Shown: positions 16,831-25,080 of the stretch, in pieces
Position numbering within the stretch: position 1 is the stretch's first letter
Layout of the letters: every line of letters begins with the position of its first letter
DNA from: Bacillus thuringiensis
GTDB taxonomy: Bacteria; Bacillota; Bacilli; Bacillales; Bacillaceae_G
DNA: 64,000 nucleotides
NCBI RefSeq assembly: GCF_001182785.1
Contig: NZ_CP012099.1
Coordinates: 2,106,501 to 2,170,500, forward strand
Direction: 5' to 3'
Notes under the pieces: generated by a model
Database searches by the model: none
Seen by the model: the letters and a program-made list of their open reading frames with translations, nothing else
Told to the model about the DNA's origin: nothing
Made by a program: the position numbers and the translations under genes

Positions 16831-17706
16831 ATGAAAGCTACTCATAAAGATTGGATCTTGTTTAATGGAAGAATGATTAATACGAAGGAAGAACAGCCGA
16901 TGGTCGCATTAGAAGAACGTGGTTTCCAATTTGGTGATGGTATTTATGAAGTATTTAGACTATACGATGGAAAGCCTCATTTATTAGATTTACATTTGGA
17001 ACGATTCTTTAACTCTATGGCAGAAATAAAACTAATTCCACCATTTACGAAGGAAGAATTAGTGGAAGAGTTACATCAAATGATTGAAAAAAATCAATTT
17101 CAAGAAGATGGGAATGTATATTTACAAATATCAAGAGGTGTACAACCACGCAATCATGTATATGAATCAGATTTACAACCGACATATTTTGCAAATCTTG
17201 TTTCGTTCCCAAGACCAGTGGCTTCAATGGAGTCAGGGATTAAGGTAACAGTAGAAGAGGACATTAGGTGGAAGTTTTGCCATATAAAATCTTTAAATTT
17301 GCTTCCTAATATTATGATCAAAAATAAAATAAATGAACAAGGGTATCAAGAAGCAATATTAGTACGGGATGGTATTGTGACTGAAGGGTGTCATTCCAAT
17401 TTCTTTATCGTGAAAAATAATAAGTTAATTACACATCCAGCGGATCATTTAATTTTACATGGTATTACACGTCACTACGTGATTACATTAGCGAAAGAGT
17501 TACATATCGAAGTAGAAGAACGAGAGTTTTCATTACAAGAAGTATATGAAGCTGATGAGTGCTTCTTTACAGCGACGCCACTTGAAATATTCCCAGTCGT
17601 TCAAATTGGTGATGAACAGTTTGGAGCTGGTGAAAGAGGACCAATTACGAAAAAATTACAAGTTGCATATGAAGAGAGTATTCATTTGTTTAAAGTGACA
17701 AATTAA
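16831..17706 (+). CDS. dat: D-alanine aminotransferase-like PLP enzyme (fold type IV)
   Basis: Probable D-amino acid transaminase, exchanging D-alanine and 2-oxoglutarate for pyruvate and D-glutamate. The 291-aa product has the fold IV signature RGFQFGDGIYEVFRLYDGK, the PLP-binding Lys153 in CHIKSLNLLPN, and the cofactor-phosphate segment EGCHSNFFIV followed by ILHGITR. The frame extends upstream to 16789, but ATG 16831 follows AAAGGAGTGGGGA and gives the normal N-terminus. Branched-chain aminotransferase or aminodeoxychorismate lyase are related alternatives; length and the GDGIYEV motif favour Dat. Confidence 0.85.
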   Translation: MKATHKDWILFNGRMINTKEEQPMVALEERGFQFGDGIYEVFRLYDGKPHLLDLHLERFFNSMAEIKLIPPFTKEELVEELHQMIEKNQFQEDGNVYLQISRGVQPRNHVYESDLQPTYFANLVSFPRPVASMESGIKVTVEEDIRWKFCHIKSLNLLPNIMIKNKINEQGYQEAILVRDGIVTEGCHSNFFIVKNNKLITHPADHLILHGITRHYVITLAKELHIEVEEREFSLQEVYEADECFFTATPLEIFPVVQIGDEQFGAGERGPITKKLQVAYEESIHLFKVTN

Positions 17707-17707
17707 T

Positions 17708-17752
17708 CATGAAGAAAAAAGCTGGTATTCTTCCGGCTTTTTTTCATGATAT
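17708..17752 (+). terminator. Intrinsic terminator after dat
   Basis: AAAAAAGCTGG pairs with CCGGCTTTTTTT (one G-U), extended by flanking CATGA and TCATG segments. Confidence 0.82.
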
Positions 17753-17804
17753 AATTCAAGCGTAGGACAAGTTTTGAAAACGCTGTAAAAAGGGGATTTA
17801 ATAT

Positions 17805-18452
17805 ATGAATTATGAAGATTTTAAAGAAGTAATTCACGGAAGACGAAGTGTTAGAAAGTTTACAGATCAAGAAGTATCTATTAATGATATAAAAGAAATA
17901 ATTGATTGTGCTCGTTACGCACCGAGTGATACGAATTCACAAACGTGGGAATTCTTGGTTATTATGAATCGAGAGAAGATTAAAGAAATTGAACAAATGA
18001 CATGGGGTGCATTACATAAACTTGCGACAAAAGCAGCAGAAAATGGAGAAGAGAAAGCAGGGAAATTACTTACACGTTCTTTCGGACCATATGCGACAGC
18101 TTTCTCTGAGGCACCAGTATTAATCGTATGTTTGGCAACACCATATGAATCAAAGTTTCGTGAAAAGATATTTGATCCAATTGCTTTTGTTCCAGATTCA
18201 GTTTGGGAAGAAGAAGGGATTAAGAGTAGCTGTTTAGCTGCACAAAACTTAATGTTAGCTGCACATGCAAAGGGACTTGGTACTTGTCCAATGACAGGGC
18301 CAGTATTGCTAGCTCAAGATGAACTGCGCCAATATTTACAAATTGAGCCTGAAAAACAAATAAATATGGTTATTTCACTCGGATTTCCGAAAGATAAGCC
18401 AAAAAAGCTTCCAAGAAAAGAAGTAGAAGAAATCACAACATTTGTTTTTTAA
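17805..18452 (+). CDS. Nitroreductase family FMN enzyme
   Basis: NAD(P)H:FMN oxidoreductase fold, 215 aa. The N-terminal FMN-phosphate motif is HGRRSVRKFTDQEV, followed by ARYAPSDTNSQTWEF and the C-terminal AAHAKGLGTCPMTG and VISLGFPKDKPKK. Such enzymes reduce nitroaromatics or quinones in vitro; the natural substrate is unknown. AAGGGGATTT precedes the ATG. Monocistronic, with a terminator shortly after the stop. Confidence 0.88.
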   Translation: MNYEDFKEVIHGRRSVRKFTDQEVSINDIKEIIDCARYAPSDTNSQTWEFLVIMNREKIKEIEQMTWGALHKLATKAAENGEEKAGKLLTRSFGPYATAFSEAPVLIVCLATPYESKFREKIFDPIAFVPDSVWEEEGIKSSCLAAQNLMLAAHAKGLGTCPMTGPVLLAQDELRQYLQIEPEKQINMVISLGFPKDKPKKLPRKEVEEITTFVF

Positions 18453-18464
18453 AGTGCTACATAG

Positions 18465-18497
18465 AAAAGACATTGGACATATCAATGTCTTTTTATT
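18465..18497 (+). terminator. Intrinsic terminator after the nitroreductase gene
   Basis: AAAAGACATTG pairs with CAATGTCTTTT over a 7-base loop, then T residues. Confidence 0.86.
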
Positions 18498-18714
18498 TTT
18501 GAGCGGGTATTATATCGATTTGTTGGGCTAAAATGATAAATAAGAAGGAATTACTATTTATTTCATAAAAAAAATTAATGTTCTATTAAGGAAAGTATGA
18601 TACATTAATCGTGAGCAAGCTTCTATATGTTCATAAAAGTTTTAAATGTTGTCTTAAAATTTAAACGTTATTTTTGTATAATAAATTATAATCAAATGAC
18701 AGGGGGGATGGATT

Positions 18715-19203
18715 TTGAAAAAATTCATAATCACTGGATTGTCTGTATTGTTATTAGTAGGTTGCGGTGCTCCGCAGGAAAAAGAGGACGCGCAATCAAA
18801 ACAGGAAGAACAAGTTGTAAACGCAAGTGATGAGAATATGGTTGTATTTCCTGAAGGTGCAATGTCAATTGGAGAAGGGAAAGTAAAAGTTATTACTCCA
18901 GATGGTACTTCTGAAAATGGCAATATACCGACTGTATTCATCAAAAAGGATACTTTAATTCAGCAAGTTGAATTAGAACTTTCTAATTTTCAAAGTGATA
19001 AAGAAACATTCATATTTGTAGATCAAATGTATACAGATAAACATCAAGTAACTAGTACAACGCAGACAACAGTACAATTAAAAGAAAAGACGCTAGAAAC
19101 AGGTAGTCATACAATTACTGCAGTTCAGTATGAAAATAATGATCCGAAAGGAAAAGTTATTAGTTTTAATCAAGCGACGTTTGAAACAAAACCAGCGTCT
19201 TAA
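18715..19203 (+). CDS. Uncharacterised lipoprotein (162 aa)
   Basis: Secreted and lipid-anchored protein of unknown function. The N-terminus is a short basic and hydrophobic signal ending in lipobox LLVGC. A charged Gln/Glu/Lys linker follows, then a beta-rich domain (about 40-160) with no recognised motif. The start is a TTG at 18715 seven bases after a GGGGGG ribosome site; an ATG at 18708 is out of frame. Gene and terminator together form a single unit. The overall look (QQVELELSNFQSDKETFIFVDQ) suggests an immunoglobulin-like fold, but this is a guess. Confidence 0.75.
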   Translation: MKKFIITGLSVLLLVGCGAPQEKEDAQSKQEEQVVNASDENMVVFPEGAMSIGEGKVKVITPDGTSENGNIPTVFIKKDTLIQQVELELSNFQSDKETFIFVDQMYTDKHQVTSTTQTTVQLKEKTLETGSHTITAVQYENNDPKGKVISFNQATFETKPAS

Positions 19204-19210
19204 TATGAAT

Positions 19211-19248
19211 AAAAAGTACATTACTCAAAAAGTAATGTGCTTTTTTGT
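19211..19248 (+). terminator. Intrinsic terminator after the lipoprotein gene
   Basis: AAAAGTACATTACT pairs with AGTAATGTGCTTTT (one G-U), then T residues. Confidence 0.86.
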
Positions 19249-19499
19249 TTGGACTAGAGTGTGCAAGAGTGACTAACTTGTTTCGTTTTCTAATACGATT
19301 AAGAAGGAAGAAATCACTTGTTTCTACTATCACAGAGAAAGAGGTTGAAGATGTGAATCGGTGTGTTCTTTTCTTCGTGATTAGTATAATACTGTAAGTA
19401 ATGTAGTTTACGATCCAAGAAGTTATTCAAATTATGCTTAATTATCGAGTTTGTGACTTCGTAATAGGAGCTAGTTGTTTTACCATTGTGTATCTATTA
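19249..19499. other. Gene-free stretch before a repeat copy
   Basis: No convincing gene in about 250 bases. A 14-codon GTG frame at 19354 with AAAGAGG upstream encodes a hydrophobic stub but is too short to support. The segment reads like decayed DNA between a terminator and the bcr1-like copy. Confidence 0.4.
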
Positions 19500-19644
19500 T
19501 ATCCCGCATTAATGGGCAGTAAGACCTCGCCTTAAAACTCGGTATATGTGAGGAGATTAGGTTGGATATCAACTGTCCGATTGGTTTAACTAATAATCAT
19601 TGGAGATGAACAAACTCTCGAATGATTAAAGTTTCACTTTATGA
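19500..19644 (+). repeat. bcr1-like repeat element, diverged copy
   Basis: Runs from TATCCCGC to AAAGTTTCACTTTAT. Order and spacing of blocks match the copy at 8862-9014 (ACAGTAAGAC, GCCTTAAAACTC, GAGGAGATTAGGTTGG, CTGTCCGATTGG, TAATAATCA-TGG, ATGATTAAAGTTTC), with many substitutions, including loss of parts of the internal stems. Confidence 0.6.
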
Positions 19645-19777
19645 TAAACTCGAATTAAGGTAAGTTTTACAAGAAAAATGTAGGTATTTCATTTGAAATG
19701 TCGAATAGTACATACGATGTCGTAATAACAAATTTTCTATTGTTTACTGTGAAACAGAAGAAGGAGAGATAATAGTT

Positions 19778-20326
19778 ATGAAACGAGCTCTTATTAATAT
19801 TGATTATACATATGATTTTGTAGCGGAAAAAGGTGCTTTAACTTGCGGAAAACCAGGCCAAGAAATTGAGAAGGAAATTGTACATATAACGAAGCAATAT
19901 ATTAAAAATGGCGATTATGTAGTGTTTGCAATTGATAAACATGAAGAAAATGATGAATATCATCCCGAAGCGAAATTATTCCCTCCTCATAATATAGCAG
20001 GTACAAATGGTAGAGACTTATTCGGTGAATTACAAGATGTATACGAAACATATAAAAATGCTGAAAATGTATATTACATGGATAAAACACGATATAGTGC
20101 ATTTGCAGGAACCGACTTAGAAATGAAGTTAAGAGAAAGAGGAATAGAAGAAGTTCATCTTGTAGGTGTTTGTACTGATATTTGTGTTCTTCACACAGCA
20201 GTAGACGCTTATAATAAAGGATTTAAAATTGTTGTTTATGAAAAGGCAGTTGCATCTTTTAATGCGCAAGGGCATGAATTTGCACTTGGACATTTTAAAT
20301 CTTGTTTACATGCAGAAGTGAAATGA
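19778..20326 (+). CDS. pncA: Nicotinamidase (isochorismatase-like hydrolase)
   Basis: Hydrolyses nicotinamide to nicotinate for NAD salvage. The 182-aa product closely resembles B. subtilis PncA (YueJ): INIDYTYDF gives the catalytic Asp, AIDKHEENDEYHPEAKLFPPH the metal-binding region, and GVCTDICVLHTA the nucleophile (Cys136). KTRYSAFAGTDLE is the typical substrate loop. GAAGGAGAG precedes the ATG. The 130 bases before it follow a repeat copy and show no clear promoter. It shares a terminator with the convergent Nudix gene. Confidence 0.93.
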   Translation: MKRALINIDYTYDFVAEKGALTCGKPGQEIEKEIVHITKQYIKNGDYVVFAIDKHEENDEYHPEAKLFPPHNIAGTNGRDLFGELQDVYETYKNAENVYYMDKTRYSAFAGTDLEMKLRERGIEEVHLVGVCTDICVLHTAVDAYNKGFKIVVYEKAVASFNAQGHEFALGHFKSCLHAEVK

Positions 20327-20357
20327 AAAAGAGGCCTTTAAAAAGGTCTCTTTTTTG
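20326..20357. terminator. Bidirectional terminator between pncA and the Nudix gene
   Basis: AAAGAGGCCTTT pairs with AAAGGTCTCTTT (G-U tolerated), A-rich on the left and T-rich on the right. Confidence 0.83.
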
Positions 20358-20360
20358 CGT

Positions 20361-20810
20361 TTAAACTGAGACGATATTTTGCTCAATTAATTTTTTTATG
20401 AATGGGCTAATATTTTGTGGTAGCTCATTTAAATTAAAAAATTGTACATGTAATGATTCGACTCCATCAGCTTTTAGCAAGCCACCTGTAATATCTTTGC
20501 AAAGGTAAGCGATTGTTATAGGGTAAAATTCATCTCCGTTCGGTAATTTCATAAAAAATTCTTTACCTGAAAATACAGTTGCTAGCTGAAGTGTACCAAT
20601 TTCGATTCCGGTTTCTTCAAGTACTTCTCGTCTTCCGGCTGCTTCTATAGATTCACCAAGTTCCACAAAACCTCCTGGAACGCCCCACATGCCATGTCGC
20701 CTTTGTTGTAGTAGTATTTGTCCTTGTTCATTGAAAACAGCTACCGCAACGCCTGCTAAATTAAGCGGTCTTGATCCAACAACTTCTCTTAGTTCTTCAA
20801 TATATCCCAT
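20361..20810 (-). CDS. Nudix hydrolase
   Basis: Small (149 aa) Mg-dependent hydrolase of nucleoside-diphosphate-linked compounds. The Nudix box GGFVELGESIEAAGRREV followed by LEETGIEIG fits GX5EX7REUXEEXGU exactly. The N-terminal YIEELREVVGSRPL segment resembles the YjhB/YtkD-like group. The ATG is preceded by GGAGGT nine bases upstream. The convergent neighbour pncA acts in NAD salvage, but no functional link is shown. Confidence 0.9.
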   Translation of the reverse strand: MGYIEELREVVGSRPLNLAGVAVAVFNEQGQILLQQRRHGMWGVPGGFVELGESIEAAGRREVLEETGIEIGTLQLATVFSGKEFFMKLPNGDEFYPITIAYLCKDITGGLLKADGVESLHVQFFNLNELPQNISPFIKKLIEQNIVSV

Positions 20811-21041
20811 TGCTTGTAACCTCCGTGAGTAATAATATTTTCAAATGAACTATTCGATATTATGTAAATGTTTTCCTTTTGTTAGGGTGGGTAGTGTAGT
20901 CTTAAAGTAAAGTCATAAAAAAATTCAATTGCTAGCTCCCTTTAGGTTATGAAAAAGGGTATATTTATAGAAGAATGTCTAATGAATTTTAAAAATATAG
21001 CAGCTTTGTATAGAATTTTTATTAGTTAAGGAAGTGGATGG

Positions 21042-21935
21042 ATGAGTTTATTAACGTATACTGAAGAATTTTTTAATTATGTAAGGGAGTTTTTACTTTT
21101 AAGATTTTTACTATTTGCTTTAGTTTTAATCATTATTTCGTTTGTAATAAACCGTATTATTGATTGGTTTTTTAGGAAATCAAGCTTTTTTGATGAAGAG
21201 GTAGAGCAGACGATTCAAAGTGTAATTCGATCTATTTTTAGATATATCATTATCATCAGTCTTATCATATATTTAATTAGCCAATTTGTAGATATAAAAA
21301 GTATTATTGCAGGTGCAGGGATAGCTGGAGTTGTCATCGGTTTTGCAGCACAACAGATGCTAAAAGATGTTATATTAGGCTTTGCAAGATTAGCGGACAA
21401 AGAGTTTCGAGTTGGTGATTTTGTAACTTTTAACGGAACAAATTCAGGAACTATTGAAGAGATTAGTATTCGTTTTATGCAAATACGTGAATGGTCAGGA
21501 AAACTACTTACCATCCCGCACGGAGAGATTAGAACGATACAAAATTTTAATAAAGGATGGATGCGTGTAATTGAACGCATCACGGTAAGTTATCAGGAAG
21601 ATCCAACAAGAGTGAAGGAATTGTTAGAAGAAGTATGTGTTATATGCAATGAAAAATTGGATCAAACTCTTTATAGAGTAGAGGATGACGCTGTTGAACC
21701 ATTTAAATACGTCGGTGTTACAGACTTAAATCCTAACCTGAAATATGTTGGCTATGAATTTTGTATTACAGGTTTAATAAAGCCAGAAGATTATTTTGAA
21801 ACTTCTAGACAAGTAAGATTTGAATTAATGTCTATGTTTCATAAGAATCAAGTGCAAATGCCAGCAGCGAATATGGTTGTTACTACTGAAAGTTTACAGC
21901 ATATCCATGGTGGACAATCTTTATCGGACAGCTAA
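21042..21935 (+). CDS. MscS-family mechanosensitive channel (YkuT-like)
   Basis: Small-conductance channel that opens on hypo-osmotic shock. The 297-aa product has three N-terminal helices (about 15-40, 62-80, 85-105) with the Gly/Ala-rich TM3 pore helix GAGIAGVVIGFAAQQMLKD. The cytoplasmic beta-domain (FRVGDFV, GTIEEISIRFMQIREWSGKLLTIPHG) and a C-terminal alpha/beta vestibule follow. This is the size of B. subtilis YkuT. TAAGGAAG precedes the ATG. No partner gene is adjacent. Confidence 0.92.
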   Translation: MSLLTYTEEFFNYVREFLLLRFLLFALVLIIISFVINRIIDWFFRKSSFFDEEVEQTIQSVIRSIFRYIIIISLIIYLISQFVDIKSIIAGAGIAGVVIGFAAQQMLKDVILGFARLADKEFRVGDFVTFNGTNSGTIEEISIRFMQIREWSGKLLTIPHGEIRTIQNFNKGWMRVIERITVSYQEDPTRVKELLEEVCVICNEKLDQTLYRVEDDAVEPFKYVGVTDLNPNLKYVGYEFCITGLIKPEDYFETSRQVRFELMSMFHKNQVQMPAANMVVTTESLQHIHGGQSLSDS

Positions 21936-22093
21936 AGTAGGATCGTTTGTTAACAAAAATTTTGCTTCCAACATTGGATAGAATAACAATAATAAAATGA
22001 TTGATATAAAGAAAGGGCTGAAGGGATTCGGTTCTTTTTTTATTTATAGAATTTAGAAATTTCTTAATGTTATAATTGTAGTTGGTGATGAGA

Positions 22094-23212
22094 ATGAACT
22101 TTGAAGAAAAAGAGATGCATCGTTTAGAAGCATTAAAAGAAATTGCTGAATTATTAAATGAAGCAACAAACTTACAGGATATGTTAGAAAAAGTATTGCA
22201 TACATTGTTACAAGTTATGAATTTACAAACAGGGTGGATCTTCTTTATTGATGAAAGTGGAAAGCACCGTATGCTTGTAGACGAAAATTTACCACCAGCT
22301 CTTACGTGGCAAGAGAAGAAGCCGATGTGTGAAGGGGACTGTTGGTGTGTAGAACGTTTTGTGAATGGGAGATTGGAAAAAGCGACTAATATTATTGAAT
22401 GTAAGCGAATAGAAGATGCAATTGAATGTAATTGGGGAGAGACAGAAGATGTTACACATCATGCGACAATTCCACTTAGGTCTGGATCAGAAAAATTTGG
22501 TCTACTAAATGTGGCTGCACCTCATAAGACTCATTTTTCAGAGGAAGAGTTAGCGTTATTAGAATCAATTGCATTTCAAATTGGAACGACAATACAACGT
22601 ATTCAATTAGTTGAGAAAGAACGTAAATATGTAGTGGTAGCGGAAAGAAATCGACTTGCACGTGATTTACATGATTCAGTAAAACAATTGTTATTTTCTA
22701 TTATGCTAACAGCGAAAGGTACTCTGAATATGACGCAAGATAGAGAATTGCAAGAGATGTTAAGTTATATTGGGGAATTATCACAAGAAGCATTACAAGA
22801 GATGACTCTATTAATTTGGCAATTAAGACCTGAAGGATTAGAGAAAGGGTTAGCAGAAGCAATTCAAAATTACGGGAAGTTATTAGGAGTTCAAGTGGAA
22901 GTTCGAATTGATGGGATGGTTTCAATTGGGGATGAAATAGAAGAAGTTTTATGGCGTATTAGCCAAGAGGCGCTACATAATTGTAAAAAGCATGCTTCGT
23001 GTGAAAAGGTACATGTTCTTTTGAAAATAGAAAATAACCAGTTACATTTTTACATAGAAGATAATGGAATAGGATTTATACAAGAGCAAGTAAGGGAGTC
23101 AGCACTTGGCCTGAAAAGTATGAAGGAACGTATTCAGTTAATGAAGGGATCGTTTCAAATTATAACAGAGCTGAGAAAGGGAACAAAAATAGAAATTCAA
23201 TTGCCGATTTGA
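22094..23212 (+). CDS. yhcY: GAF sensor histidine kinase of the NarL group (YhcY/AirS-like)
   Basis: Cytoplasmic sensor kinase of 372 aa. A GAF domain (about 10-170) is followed by a HisKA_3 dimerisation box (ARDLHDSVKQL, phospho-acceptor His193) and an HATPase domain with an N box (SQEALHNCKKHA) and G box (DNGIGF). The GAF domain is unusually Cys-rich: CEGDCWC, then IIECK and AIECNW. S. aureus AirS (YhcS) uses comparable cysteines to hold an Fe-S cluster for oxygen sensing, so redox sensing is inferred. TTG 22082 and GTG 22085 are alternative starts; a -10-like TATAAT lies only about 20 bases upstream. The partner regulator begins 14 bases downstream. Confidence 0.87.
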   Translation: MNFEEKEMHRLEALKEIAELLNEATNLQDMLEKVLHTLLQVMNLQTGWIFFIDESGKHRMLVDENLPPALTWQEKKPMCEGDCWCVERFVNGRLEKATNIIECKRIEDAIECNWGETEDVTHHATIPLRSGSEKFGLLNVAAPHKTHFSEEELALLESIAFQIGTTIQRIQLVEKERKYVVVAERNRLARDLHDSVKQLLFSIMLTAKGTLNMTQDRELQEMLSYIGELSQEALQEMTLLIWQLRPEGLEKGLAEAIQNYGKLLGVQVEVRIDGMVSIGDEIEEVLWRISQEALHNCKKHASCEKVHVLLKIENNQLHFYIEDNGIGFIQEQVRESALGLKSMKERIQLMKGSFQIITELRKGTKIEIQLPI

Positions 23213-23226
23213 AGGGGAGAATAAGA

Positions 23227-23868
23227 TTGAAGATTAAATTGCTACTAGTTGAGGATCATCATATTGTTCGAAGAGGACTTGTATTCTTTTTGAAAACGAG
23301 AGAAGAATTTGAAATTATTGGGGAAGCGGAAAATGGCGAAGAGGCATTACATTTCGTGCAAAAAGAAAGACCGGATGTCGTACTAATGGATGTATCGATG
23401 CCGAAAATGGATGGAATTGAGGCAACAAAACGTCTAAAGCAATACGATGAGACGATAAAGGTACTTATATTAAGTAGTTTTTCAGAGCAAGATTATGTTA
23501 TACCAGCACTTGAAGCTGGAGCAGATGGTTATCAATTAAAAGAAGTACAACCTGAGCAACTTGTGGCTTCAATTATTGCAGTACATCAAGGAAATGCGAA
23601 TTTTCACCCGAAAGTAACACCTGCATTAATGGGGCGTTCTGCAGTAAAGAAGGAAATAGAAAATCCTTTTTCGATGTTAACGAAAAGAGAGCAAGAGGTA
23701 CTTCGCGAAATTGCGAAAGGAAGAAGCAATAAGGAGATTGCAGCAGAACTTCATATTACAGAACAAACTGTGAAAACACACGTTTCAAACGTTTTAGCTA
23801 AATTGGAAGTGGATGATCGTACGCAAGCCGCATTATACGCAGTGAAACATGGGGAGAATTATTCATAA
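23227..23868 (+). CDS. yhcZ: NarL/LuxR-type response regulator (YhcZ/AirR-like)
   Basis: 213-aa partner of the upstream kinase. The receiver domain has the acidic pair ED at the N-terminus, the phosphorylation site Asp55 in VVLMDVSMPKMDG and a conserved Lys in GYQLKEVQPEQ. The C-terminal LuxR helix-turn-helix is LTKREQEVLREIAKGRSNKEIA followed by TEQTVKTHVSNVLAKL. The start is TTG 23227 with AGGGGAG seven bases upstream; the frame extends to 23209 inside the kinase gene. It is cotranscribed with the kinase. Confidence 0.9.
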   Translation: MKIKLLLVEDHHIVRRGLVFFLKTREEFEIIGEAENGEEALHFVQKERPDVVLMDVSMPKMDGIEATKRLKQYDETIKVLILSSFSEQDYVIPALEAGADGYQLKEVQPEQLVASIIAVHQGNANFHPKVTPALMGRSAVKKEIENPFSMLTKREQEVLREIAKGRSNKEIAAELHITEQTVKTHVSNVLAKLEVDDRTQAALYAVKHGENYS

Positions 23869-23881
23869 GTATGAATAATTC
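23856..23881. other. Perfect 12-bp-arm palindrome at the end of yhcZ
   Basis: GAATTATTCATA-AG-TATGAATAATTC spans the stop codon. No T tract follows, so it is not a standard terminator. It may stabilise the mRNA end or be a protein-binding site. Confidence 0.45.
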
Positions 23882-23970
23882 TGTTATATCGTATGACAGA
23901 ATACATAGGAGCGATTAAAATTTATAGTAATCCCTAATATAGGTTTTTCTTCTTTCAATAATTAGGTACA

Positions 23971-24048
23971 ATAAAGTGAAACTCTAATCAGTGGGGGATC
24001 ATCCCCACTGATTATTAGTTAAACTAATCGGTTTTTACAGGATAAAGC
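23971..24048 (-). repeat. bcr1-like repeat element, inverted and internally shortened
   Basis: Read on the minus strand, it starts GCTTTATCCTGTAAAAACC and passes directly to CGATTAGTTTAACTAATAATC, then the CAGTGGGGAT/ATCCCCACTG stem and GAGTTTCACTTTAT. Compared with the 8862 copy, about 70 internal bases (the CCACCTC/GAGGTTAGGTGG arm) are missing. The remaining stem forms a long hairpin just after the two-component operon. Confidence 0.55.
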
Positions 24049-24072
24049 TACGATGGAAGAGGAGGATATGCT

Positions 24073-24927
24073 ATGCCTGGTACAAGAAGTGGGATTGGAA
24101 AGATTCAGGCTTCGTTAAATGGTTTATCACCGAAATTGCGAAGTATTGCCGAACATATTTTGAAACATCCACAAGATGTTGTACATAAATCTATTACAGA
24201 ATTAGCTGAAGTTACGAATAGTTCCGAAGCTACGATATTCCGCTTATGTAAACACCTTGGTTTGCAAGGTTTTCAAGATTTAAAGATTACATTAGCTCGT
24301 GAAATTGTACATACACCGATGCAAAATATTCATGAAGAGGTATCAGCAGAAGATAGTATGGTAACTGTTGCTAAAAAAGTTTTTCATTCGCATATTACAG
24401 GATTGCAAGATACTTTACATTTGCTAAATGAAACAGCACTTGAGCAGGCTGTACGAGCCTTGCAAGAAGCAAGTCGAATTGAGTTTTATGGAAATGGTGG
24501 CTCTGGTATTATTGCGATGGATGCGTATCATAAGTTTATGAGAACGGGTATTTCTTGTATCGCTCATACTGATTCACATTTTCAAATTATGGGAGCAGGT
24601 TTACTCTCGGGAAATTCAGTTGTTATTGGCATTTCTCATTCTGGTAGCAATAAAGGATTACTTGAAGCGTTAGAAGTAGCGAAAGCAAGAGGGGCCAAAA
24701 TTATTGCGATTACGAGCTATAAGAAATCAGCATTAAGTCAACTTGCTGATATAACGTTATATACATCAACACGTGAGACTGAATTCCGCACAGAAGCAAG
24801 TTCATCACGATTAGCACAGTTAAGTTTATTAGATACTTTGTATGTAGGGTTGTCGCTGCAGCGACAAGAGGAAACTCTAAAAAATTTACAAAGTATACGT
24901 GAAACGATTTCGATGAAGCGAATATAA
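24073..24927 (+). CDS. RpiR/MurR-family transcriptional regulator with SIS domain
   Basis: Sugar-phosphate-responsive regulator of 284 aa. The N-terminal HTH_6 (about 1-77) has the RpiR pattern IAEHILKHPQDVVHKSITELAEVTNSSEATIFRLCKHLG shortened here to its key parts. The C-terminal SIS domain (about 125-260) has FYGNGGSGIIAMDA and GISHSGSNKGLLEALE, which bind a phosphosugar. In B. cereus-group genomes a regulator of this type usually sits near gluconate genes; here gntKP-gnd lies about 5 kb downstream, so it is a candidate regulator of that operon. GAGGAGGAT is the ribosome site. Terminator follows immediately. Confidence 0.85.
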   Translation: MPGTRSGIGKIQASLNGLSPKLRSIAEHILKHPQDVVHKSITELAEVTNSSEATIFRLCKHLGLQGFQDLKITLAREIVHTPMQNIHEEVSAEDSMVTVAKKVFHSHITGLQDTLHLLNETALEQAVRALQEASRIEFYGNGGSGIIAMDAYHKFMRTGISCIAHTDSHFQIMGAGLLSGNSVVIGISHSGSNKGLLEALEVAKARGAKIIAITSYKKSALSQLADITLYTSTRETEFRTEASSSRLAQLSLLDTLYVGLSLQRQEETLKNLQSIRETISMKRI

Positions 24928-24956
24928 AAAAGCTCTTCAAATGAAGAGCTTTCAGA
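24927..24956 (+). terminator. Intrinsic terminator after the RpiR regulator
   Basis: AAAAGCTCTTCA pairs with TGAAGAGCTTT over a two-base apex. The following tract is short (TTTCAGACTG), so efficiency is uncertain. Confidence 0.7.
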
Positions 24957-25080
24957 CTGTAGACCAATTATTTTTGGAGAGTTCAAATGCTAAAAATAGT
25001 TTGTCTCTTATTTTATGGATAATTTATCCAATGCTATTTATATGTAGTGCTTTCTATAGTATAAGTGAGGAAGGTGTCTT

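Noticed and set aside
19354..19398. 14-codon hydrophobic GTG frame with AAAGAGG upstream
   Set aside because: Too short, no terminator, and within DNA that looks decayed.
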